In this document: one piece after another, positions 29,554-35,239 of the stretch | Numbering within the stretch: position 1 is the stretch's first letter | How the letters are laid out: every line of letters starts with the position of its first letter | Assembly: GCA_035710745.1 (NCBI GenBank) | Contig: DASTCX010000024.1 | Span: forward strand, 1 to 35,239 | DNA length: 35,239 nucleotides | From: Candidatus Eremiobacteraceae bacterium | GTDB taxonomy: Bacteria > Vulcanimicrobiota > Vulcanimicrobiia > Eremiobacterales > Eremiobacteraceae | Direction of reading: 5' to 3' | Notes under the pieces: generated by a model | What the model was told of the DNA's origin: nothing | Databases searched by the model: none | What the model saw: only the letters and a program-made list of their open reading frames with translations | Made by a program: the position numbers and the translations under genes

Positions 29554-29658
29554 GGATCCTCCCAAACGAACGGCCGCATCGGATCAGACCGACGCCGCGG
29601 TCACGAGCGGTTCTCGCTGCGCGGAGGCCTTCCTTTGGAGCCGATGGTCGGGCGGCGT

Positions 29659-31524
29659 TTACGCGCGTTGCGCGTGTTTGCGGATGGACGGGGCGTACGT
29701 GTCCACGACGATCCGGCTGCGCCCGCGGCTTTTCGCTTCGTAAAGCGCACGGTCCGCCGCTTCGATGAGCTCCGGCACCGATCTGTCAGCGAGATCGCTC
29801 ACGCCGAAGCTCAGCGTCGTCGAAAACCGACGTCCGTCCTTGCTGAAGAACGGCGTGTTCTCGACGCGTGCTTTGATCCGTTCGAGGCACATCCCGGCGC
29901 CAGCCGCCGGCGTGCCCTCGAACATGATGCAGAACTCATCGCCGCCGTAACGCGCGCCGACGTCTTCTGCGCGGATCTCCGCGGCGATCGCTGCGCCGAC
30001 CGCGCGGATGACGTCATCGCCGACGACGTGTCCGTACGTGTCGTTGACTTGCTTGAAATGGTCGATATCGAACATGCAGAAGCTGAGCGGCAAGTCGTGC
30101 CGTACCGCGAGGTGCGTCGCGGCATTGAGGCGCTCGATGAAATGCGTGCGGTTGTACAAGCCGGTGACGCCGTCGCGGATGGAGGCGTCGCGCAGCGCTT
30201 CCTGAAGCGCTTTGATCTCGCTGATATCGGTCTGTGACCCGATCATCCTGATCGCGCGTCCCTTTTCGTCGCGAAGCGCGCGGCCGCGGCTGAGCATCCA
30301 TCGATGGGTCCCGTCGGTGTGACGCATGCGGACCTCGATCGAAAAACTCTCGGTCGTTCCTTTGAAGTGCGCGAGCAGCGCCCTCATCGCGTCCTTGCGC
30401 TCGTCGGGATGGACGAGCTCGATGAACGCCGCGGTATTGAGCGACTCATCGCCGCGCCGGCCGAGCATCTCGTTCCAACGCCGCGAGCAATGCAATGTGT
30501 CCGAAGCGATGTCGAGATCGAGGACGCCGCTGTTCGACCCCTCGGTCGCGAGCTCGAAACGGTGCTCGCTGTCGGCAAGCCGCGCGAGCGCCTCGTTGAG
30601 CTCTTGCGTCCGCTCGACGACGCGCTGCTCGACCGAGACGAACGCCGCCTGAAGGTCTTCCTGCGCTCGGGTCCTCGTCGCGTCGAGCGCGCGCACGCTT
30701 CTCGAATTCAAGGCGATGAGAATAGCGAAGATGGTGATCGTCGAGAGGACGAATAAAGCGATCCCGTAGGTCGCATCAAACAACCCGGCGCGCTCGCCGC
30801 TGAGACCCAACCAGCCGAGAACGACCGGTATCGTTATCGCTGCCGGGATCATGCTGCGGAGCATGAGTCCCGAGCCGTTGGCCGAGTGGACGGCCGCCAT
30901 GAGACCGTTATAAGGTTTCGACAAGAGGACCGCCCCGCACAGCAGCAGGATCGCGATCGCCGTATTCATCGCCATCGGCGTCGTCGACGCCACTTGGTAA
31001 AGATACTTCGCTGAGTACATGTAGCCGACGAGCGTGAAGAGCGCGACGACGACTGCGCCGAGCGTCACGATTTGCGCGCGGAGGATGACGATGTCGGCGT
31101 CGCTCGCCTCGAGCGCAGTGCCGATGCCGATGAGCGCGATTGCGATTGCCGTATTCGTGCCCATGCGGCCCGGGATGCCGCTGCGCGTCTGATCGAGCAT
31201 AAGGACTTGGTCGATGCCGAGGTGCCAGCCGAAGATGTACTCACCAAGGGTGAGCAGCGCGAGTGTCGCGGTTGCTAGAGCGAAGAGCTGCGAGAAGATC
31301 GCAGCGGGCTTAGACGACGGCCAAAGACATTTGATGCCCAGGGCGATCGCCAGGCCCATGATGCACACCGACGTATTCGGCTTCATCGGAACGAGGCCGG
31401 GCTCGACGCTCGTCAACCACAGCGCGCCTTGAGTCCATCCGAAAAGGGCGAGCGCGCCGATGGCTGCAGCCGCCGCGGCCGCGATCGACGTAAGCCTTCG
31501 GAATAGTTTGGGGTTCGCGATCAT
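29659..31524 (-). CDS. Membrane-bound PAS-GGDEF diguanylate cyclase
   Basis: This 621-residue signalling enzyme should make cyclic di-GMP from two GTP. Residues 10-272 hold about eight transmembrane helices forming an input module. A coiled-coil linker spans about 280-320, a PAS domain about 322-440 (ending in MIGSQTDISEIKAL), and the GGDEF domain about 445-610. The active-site motif is intact as GGDEF at 527-531, with FDIDHFKQVNDTYGH upstream. The inhibitory I-site RxxD is R518-A-E-D521, five residues before GGDEF, so product inhibition is expected. No EAL or HD-GYP domain is present. It is flanked by intergenic DNA on both sides and is probably transcribed alone. Confidence 0.93.
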   Translation of the reverse strand: MIANPKLFRRLTSIAAAAAAAIGALALFGWTQGALWLTSVEPGLVPMKPNTSVCIMGLAIALGIKCLWPSSKPAAIFSQLFALATATLALLTLGEYIFGWHLGIDQVLMLDQTRSGIPGRMGTNTAIAIALIGIGTALEASDADIVILRAQIVTLGAVVVALFTLVGYMYSAKYLYQVASTTPMAMNTAIAILLLCGAVLLSKPYNGLMAAVHSANGSGLMLRSMIPAAITIPVVLGWLGLSGERAGLFDATYGIALFVLSTITIFAILIALNSRSVRALDATRTRAQEDLQAAFVSVEQRVVERTQELNEALARLADSEHRFELATEGSNSGVLDLDIASDTLHCSRRWNEMLGRRGDESLNTAAFIELVHPDERKDAMRALLAHFKGTTESFSIEVRMRHTDGTHRWMLSRGRALRDEKGRAIRMIGSQTDISEIKALQEALRDASIRDGVTGLYNRTHFIERLNAATHLAVRHDLPLSFCMFDIDHFKQVNDTYGHVVGDDVIRAVGAAIAAEIRAEDVGARYGGDEFCIMFEGTPAAGAGMCLERIKARVENTPFFSKDGRRFSTTLSFGVSDLADRSVPELIEAADRALYEAKSRGRSRIVVDTYAPSIRKHAQRA

Positions 31525-31889
31525 CGATTGTGTCGTAATGTGAAATAGCCCCTTTATCCTTATCGTCTAGGGGATGGGGACCATGGGTGCAAGCGGGGTC
31601 ACACTCAGGCGCGAAGTGAGTCGACCCGAAGCGTTGAGGCGGCGTTGAGGCCGGTGAGTCCCCCACGGATGACATCGTGCGGCCTCAAGGGCTGGATCTC
31701 ACGCCGGCACCGCTTCGGGCCGTCTCGGATAGCCTACAGCCCGAGGGTGAAGGTTCGATGCAGATGTCGTGAAGGGTTAGTTTCGCTTCGATACGCGCCG
31801 CTCGCGTTATACATGACAGTTAGTGTCATGTATCGCGTGCTACGCTCTGCTCGACATCTCGAAACTGCTGCTCATAAGGAGTTCATCTG
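31525..31889. other. 365-bp intergenic region with divergent control signals
   Basis: No convincing gene lies here; an 81-codon plus-strand open frame at 31645-31890 has no ribosome site and no family features. On the minus strand a weak promoter-like pair, TTGCAC (31592-31587) and TAGACG (31569-31564) with 17-bp spacing, could serve the cyclase gene. A short direct repeat of GCGTTGAGGC occurs near 31631-31652. The right part holds the inverted repeat at 31809-31833 and a strong ribosome site at 31876-31881 for the VOC gene. Confidence 0.5.
31809..31833. promoter_or_regulatory. Perfect 10-5-10 inverted repeat, probable operator
   Basis: ATACATGACA, GTTAG, TGTCATGTAT: both 10-bp arms match exactly. 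The form suits a dimeric helix-turn-helix regulator. It lies 56 bp upstream of the VOC gene start at 31890, where a promoter would be expected. No regulator gene lies next to it in the window. Confidence 0.6.
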
Positions 31890-32240
31890 ATGATCACGGG
31901 AGTCGACCTGTTCGGTTTTACCGTTCGCGACAAGGCGAAGACCGTCGCGTTTTATCGTGACGTCCTGGGCCTTAAGCCGACCGACGAGGATGCTGACGGA
32001 GCCGAGTTCACATTTCCCGACGGCACGACGTTCGGGATCTACCAACCGCCGGGAGGTGATATTCCGCTCGGCGGCGGTGTCATGTTCGCGGTACCTGATG
32101 CGAAGAAGGCGGTCGATTACTATCGCTCGCGCGGCGTCCAGCTGAGCGACGTCATGGAGGGACGGGTCTGCTTCATGTCGTTCGGCACCGATCCCGAAGG
32201 CAATAGCTTCATGATCCACCAGCGAAAGAATATCGGTTGA
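31890..32240 (+). CDS. VOC-family (glyoxalase/bleomycin-resistance fold) protein
   Basis: This 116-residue single-domain VOC protein opens with DLFGFTVRDKAKTVAFYRDVLGL and continues with [34 protein letters not shown] and ends with DPEGNSFMIHQRKNIG. It shares long blocks with the VOC gene at 28650-29033, so the two are paralogues. Metal ligands typical of glyoxalase I are not obvious; the reaction is unknown. AAGGAG lies 8 nt before the ATG at 31890. The upstream inverted repeat suggests regulated expression. Its stop lies 3 bp from the stop of a convergent gene. Confidence 0.88.
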   Translation: MITGVDLFGFTVRDKAKTVAFYRDVLGLKPTDEDADGAEFTFPDGTTFGIYQPPGGDIPLGGGVMFAVPDAKKAVDYYRSRGVQLSDVMEGRVCFMSFGTDPEGNSFMIHQRKNIG

Positions 32241-32243
32241 AGA

Positions 32244-32804
32244 TCACGCGTCCGAGCCTAGGTCTGCCCACGGGCTCAGCGCGAGCCGCAGGGCATTGTA
32301 TGCCTTGCGGTGTTTGAAATCGAGCTTGGCCGAGCCGGCACGTTCGTAGAACTCACGGATGAGCCGGTCTCGGCACAACTGCTTCTCATCGTCGTCGCCC
32401 ATCACAAGGTACGCTTCGACGGCGTCGCGGTCCTCAGGCGGAAAGTCGGCGGGTAGTGTGCCTAGCGCGGCGTTGATCCGCGCTACGTCGGGTCGCGCGC
32501 TCGCTTCGGGTGAAGCCATGAGTCCGCCGCGCCGCATCCACTCGGTTGTGTCGGTCCCCTTGGACAAGACGAGGCCGATCATAACGTGCATGAACAGACG
32601 AACCGCGCCGTACGCGCCCACAAAAATGACGCCTATGAAAACTGGGGTCGTCGGCCACGGCTGCCACGTTGCGACCGCCAAGATGGCCGCAACAACGTAG
32701 ATAGAGACGCCAACCCATTTCGACGATAAGGCGAGGCAGCGCGTTAGTCGTGCGCGCTGCTCCTCAACGGACGGTGTGGGAGACTTCTCATCAAGGGTGC
32801 GCAT
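32244..32804 (-). CDS. Membrane protein with soluble C-terminal half, unknown function
   Basis: This 186-residue protein has two hydrophobic helices (about 30-47 and 52-80) after a charged N-terminus. The cytoplasmic half is charged and helical, including DFPPEDRDAVEAYLVMGDDDEKQLCRDRLIREFYERAGSAKL in two consecutive helices. No family is recognised. It follows the zinc-ribbon gene on the same strand after 66 bp and may be co-transcribed. The ATG at 32804 has no strong ribosome site. Confidence 0.68.
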   Translation of the reverse strand: MRTLDEKSPTPSVEEQRARLTRCLALSSKWVGVSIYVVAAILAVATWQPWPTTPVFIGVIFVGAYGAVRLFMHVMIGLVLSKGTDTTEWMRRGGLMASPEASARPDVARINAALGTLPADFPPEDRDAVEAYLVMGDDDEKQLCRDRLIREFYERAGSAKLDFKHRKAYNALRLALSPWADLGSDA

Positions 32805-32870
32805 CTCGGAGTGGAGTGGCGTTCGCCGGTGCGCGCCGAGAACCCAGCGTCGATCACGTCCGTTCTCGGC

Positions 32871-33629
32871 CTAAGGGGCATTGGTTGGTTCTTCAGGCAC
32901 GCCGGCCTCCACCGATGTTGTAGCGCGGGCAGTGGCCGCAGAACGGTCCCGAGCATCGGCGCGCCACATGACTGCGAGTCCGGCGATCGACGCGAAGAGA
33001 GCCAAGACCAAACCCCAAGGGTTCGGTAACTCACCGGTCGGTGTAGGCGCAAGCGAACCAAGACTCGCCAGCAACATCCAGATCGCTCCAACCCCGATGA
33101 CGAGCCAATCGCCCCACCGGTATCGATAAGGCGTTGTTGAGTTCGGCCACTTGAGCTGCTGCATCCGAGTGAAGTGCGATTGGACTTCCGCGTATGCCAG
33201 GAACGAAAGAACGCCGAGAAAGTCCAGCGTAGCGGGAAGGCGGAAGAGCCATCCCATCAGCGCGCCGCAGAACGCGAGCAACGGCAACGACGGAACGGGA
33301 CCGGACTCATATCTGCGCGCTTCATCCTCGACTTCGCCGAACAACTGCCCGTAGACGAAGATGTTGTACACTGGGATCAGCAGCAGCAAGAGCCGCCAAG
33401 GCCGATTCTTGTCGCCCTTGATGTAGCCCATCACCCGCGCGATTTTGAAGAGCCAATAGATCTCGTAGAGGCCGAACGACAAGAGAAACAGCAGCGAGAA
33501 CTGGACGCGGGAAGGCGTGTAGGTGTAGTTCGGGGCGGTGTCCGCCTGAGCTTCTTGAAGCTGCTCCCCGCAGCGCTGGCAACGCCGCGAACCCGGCGCA
33601 TTATCCTCGCCGCAGATCGAGCATTTCAC
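32871..33629 (-). CDS. Zinc-ribbon multi-pass membrane protein
   Basis: From GTG 33629 this protein has 252 residues. It starts with a zinc ribbon, C3, C6, C17 and C20 (CSICG, CQRCG), then a linker and about six hydrophobic helices. The first membrane region, FSLLFLLSFGLYEIYWLFK, resembles the DUF4234-like start found in other small membrane proteins; that match is tentative. The tail is Ala/Thr-rich. GTG 33629 is preferred over GTG 33653 because AGAAGG lies 7 nt before it. Ribbon spacing is identical to that of the protein at 29038-29553. Confidence 0.75.
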   Translation of the reverse strand: MKCSICGEDNAPGSRRCQRCGEQLQEAQADTAPNYTYTPSRVQFSLLFLLSFGLYEIYWLFKIARVMGYIKGDKNRPWRLLLLLIPVYNIFVYGQLFGEVEDEARRYESGPVPSLPLLAFCGALMGWLFRLPATLDFLGVLSFLAYAEVQSHFTRMQQLKWPNSTTPYRYRWGDWLVIGVGAIWMLLASLGSLAPTPTGELPNPWGLVLALFASIAGLAVMWRADARDRSAATARATTSVEAGVPEEPTNAP

Positions 33630-33678
33630 CGCTGTACCTTCTGGCAGCCGCACCTTGCATATAGGTTACCAAGGATCT

Positions 33679-33730
33679 CCATTCCAAAGAGAACCAACGT
33701 TTGGAACGGTGATCGTAGCTTGATCAAGCT
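33679..33730. other. Stem-loop and palindrome between two minus-strand genes
   Basis: CCATTCCAAA (33679-33688) pairs with TTTGGAACGG (33700-33709) in 9 of 10 positions. AGCTTGATCAAGCT (33717-33730) is a perfect 14-bp palindrome. Both lie in the gap after the GloVer gene and before the zinc-ribbon gene. There is no T-tract, so an operator or structured leader is as likely as a terminator. Confidence 0.4.
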
Positions 33731-33751
33731 GACAACTACTTCGGCCGAGCG

Positions 33752-34948
33752 CTAGATGACGAACACGATGCCATTCGAGTACGCGCCGCCCGCGAGCGTC
33801 GTGCCGTAGAGCTTACCGCCTACGTTCACCAGCCCCCCGTATGGTGACTTGCCGTCGTTGCGCCCCGCGAATGTGTGGACGACTGACTCAACGCCGGTCG
33901 TTGTTATCTTGAAGACGGTTCCGCATTTGCGACAGGCGTTTCCACCGTCTAGCGTCACACCGTATAGCAGACCGCTTTTCACCGCGAGGTCGCCGAGCGG
34001 CACCGCGCCATCCGGGTTGCCTTTGAACGAGTAGATCACGTTCTCGACGCCCGCCGGCGTTATACTGAATACCGTACCGTTGCCGACTCCGCCCGATACG
34101 GTGGTGCCGTAAAGTGTGCCGTTGAGGCCGACCAACCCGCCAGCCGGATACTGCCCATCACTCCCGCCCTTGAAGCTGTACAGTACGTTCACACCGCCGG
34201 TTGCGGTGCGTGTGAAGACAGTCCCGTCAGAATTGGCGCCGCCGGAGAACGTTGTACCATAAAGAGTGCCGTTGACGTTGACCAAACCAGCGGTGGGAAT
34301 CGCACCGTCGGGAATCTTTTTGAAGGAGTGCAGAACCTTCTCGACGCCGGAAGTAGTGACGCGGTAGACTGTACCGTAGCGTCCCGAGCCTGCACCGCCG
34401 TGCTCCGTCGTGCCGAAGAGCCTGCCGTTAACAGCGATCACTGGTGCGTAGGGTTGGCATCCATCCGGACTGCCGAAAAACTGGTGGATGACGTTCTCGA
34501 CACCTTCGGGCGATATGCTGAACACCACGCCGCAGCCACCGTTGCTGTCAGTCGACGTCGTGCCGTAGAGGGTGCCATCAAGACTGGTAAGGCCCGCCTC
34601 GGGCTGGGCGCCGTCGCCCGCAGATCCGAACACATGGATGACATTCTCGATTCCAGCGGTGGTCACGGTGAAAACCGTTCCCGCCTGGCTCGAAGTACCT
34701 CCAAGAGCGGTCGTGCCGTAAAGCGTGCCGTTGACGCTGATAAGTTTCCCGGACGGCGACGATCCATCGGGCGATCCTTTGAAGTTGTAGATCGCGCGAT
34801 AGAAGTCGGGCGAAACGCTCTCGGTATTCGCGCTTGTGCGCCCCGACGGCATTGGTGCCACGACCGCAGAGCGGGTGGTGCACGCCGAGGTTGCGAGAGT
34901 CGCTGTGCATGCGACCGCAAGAACGTAGCGCAGTCGAAAGCGAATCAT
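33752..34948 (-). CDS. GloVer-type repeat lipoprotein, probable beta-propeller
   Basis: This 398-residue protein starts with a lipoprotein-like signal (MIRFRLRYVLAVACTATLATSAC, probable lipid site C23). The rest is seven tandem repeats of about 48 residues, each with a core like NGTLYGTTxxGG, then GTVFxITxxGVExVxHxF and DGxxP. This is the pattern of the GloVer repeat (TIGR03803 type), and seven copies suit a seven-bladed propeller. Repeats 2 and 6 carry cysteines. Function in these families is unknown; the location should be the cell surface or periplasm. ATG 34948 is preferred over GTG 34969 because GAGGT lies about 7 nt upstream of it. Confidence 0.85.
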   Translation of the reverse strand: MIRFRLRYVLAVACTATLATSACTTRSAVVAPMPSGRTSANTESVSPDFYRAIYNFKGSPDGSSPSGKLISVNGTLYGTTALGGTSSQAGTVFTVTTAGIENVIHVFGSAGDGAQPEAGLTSLDGTLYGTTSTDSNGGCGVVFSISPEGVENVIHQFFGSPDGCQPYAPVIAVNGRLFGTTEHGGAGSGRYGTVYRVTTSGVEKVLHSFKKIPDGAIPTAGLVNVNGTLYGTTFSGGANSDGTVFTRTATGGVNVLYSFKGGSDGQYPAGGLVGLNGTLYGTTVSGGVGNGTVFSITPAGVENVIYSFKGNPDGAVPLGDLAVKSGLLYGVTLDGGNACRKCGTVFKITTTGVESVVHTFAGRNDGKSPYGGLVNVGGKLYGTTLAGGAYSNGIVFVI

Positions 34949-34985
34949 GATCAGACCTCGGGGGAGCACAATTGAGACCGCGGCT

Positions 34986-35012
34986 ATTGTAGCTCTGACA
35001 GCGTCGGGGCAA
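34986..35012 (-). promoter_or_regulatory. Weak promoter candidate for the GloVer gene
   Basis: On the minus strand TACAAT (34991-34986) resembles a -10 box, and TTGCCC (35012-35007) could be a -35 box. The 15-bp spacing is short of the usual 17, so this is a weak call. The -10 lies about 40 bp upstream of the preferred ATG. Confidence 0.3.
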
Positions 35013-35078
35013 TAGTTCTGTCCTAAGTGCTTTTTACTTACGCCAGGCTATTAGCATTTGCCCGGCGGTGTCAGCAAA

Positions 35079-35125
35079 TGTCCGATTTCACGGCTTGCGC
35101 TGACCTGAGGCGGTGATTTCGGACA
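35079..35125. repeat. Imperfect inverted repeat upstream of the transposase
   Basis: TGTCCGATTTCAC (35079-35091) and GTGATTTCGGACA (35113-35125) pair in 11 of 13 positions. This lies between the GloVer gene and the transposase start, probably inside the left end of the insertion sequence. The exact IS boundary cannot be set from one end. Confidence 0.5.
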
Positions 35126-35173
35126 GGCGGAAACTGTGAGTTCTCGGGCGTAAGGCCCGCCAAGGAGACTCAC

Positions 35174-35239
35174 GTGAAGAAGAGCCGCTTCACCGAATCG
35201 CAGATCGTCTCGATCCTCAAAGAACTCGACGCTGGCGCG
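35174..35239 (+). CDS. IS3-family transposase OrfA, N-terminal fragment
   Basis: Only the first 22 codons are in the window: MKKSRFTESQIVSILKELDA and two more residues. This opening is characteristic of the helix-turn-helix OrfA of IS3-family elements, which joins OrfB by frameshift to make the active transposase. AAGGAG lies 6 nt before the GTG at 35174. A 5-bp hairpin (CGGGC, GTAAG, GCCCG at 35145-35159) stands just before the ribosome site. Whether the element is intact cannot be told because the sequence ends here. Confidence 0.85.
   Translation, partial: MKKSRFTESQIVSILKELDAGA

Noticed and set aside
31645-31890. 81-codon plus-strand open frame ending at the VOC start
   Set aside because: It has no ribosome site, is Arg/Ser-rich, and contains the operator-like palindrome.

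Overview
The window is GC-rich bacterial chromosome (roughly 60-65% G+C by eye) with dense genes, frequent GTG starts, one TTG start and many overlapping stop/start codons. The mix of a complete 14-gene nuo operon, GloVer-type and Asp-box repeat proteins and strongly GC-biased third codon positions would suit a little-cultivated soil or rock lineage such as Candidatus Eremiobacterota (WPS-2) or a relative. That assignment is an inference, and no rRNA gene is present to settle it.

Layout. 1-156: three tandem 50-bp units, each carrying a palindromic element. 167-4836 (minus): two overlapping TPR proteins, one with a long central coiled coil, and thioredoxin reductase upstream of them. 4913-6688 (plus): an isoprenylcysteine-methyltransferase-like membrane protein and a cysteine-synthase-family enzyme, 3 bp apart. 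6830-20792 (plus): nuoA to nuoN in canonical order, encoding the whole proton-pumping NADH:quinone oxidoreductase (complex I). All 13 junctions lie between a 10-nt overlap and a 4-nt gap. 20797-22682: three small proteins of unknown function. 22660-24754 (minus): an APC amino-acid permease and an RmlC-type sugar epimerase. 25030-26292 (plus): a secreted lipoprotein phosphoesterase. 26396-29553 (minus): a secreted protein with a Gly/Ser/Pro/Tyr-rich tail, then a tight four-gene unit of zinc-ribbon membrane protein, VOC protein, Asp-box (BNR) propeller and MoaD/ThiS-like protein ending in Gly-Gly. 29659-31524 (minus): a membrane PAS-GGDEF diguanylate cyclase. 31890-32240 (plus): a second VOC protein behind a perfect 10-5-10 inverted repeat. 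32244-34948 (minus): a small membrane protein, a second zinc-ribbon membrane protein and a seven-repeat GloVer lipoprotein. 35174-35239: the first 22 codons of an IS3-type transposase OrfA, cut by the window edge.

The most distinctive non-coding signal is a dispersed 33-bp palindromic (REP-like) element. Ten copies occur at five intergenic loci, in both orientations, alone, in tandem or in inverted pairs. The stems show paired (compensatory) changes, and at four gene 3' ends the same side of the element faces the stop codon. Other points of interest are the propeller/MoaD-like pair, the 25-bp putative operator, and a nested stem-loop leader at 21644-21708. I did not find a CRISPR array, a tRNA gene, a rho-independent terminator with a clear T-tract, or a clear defence system.
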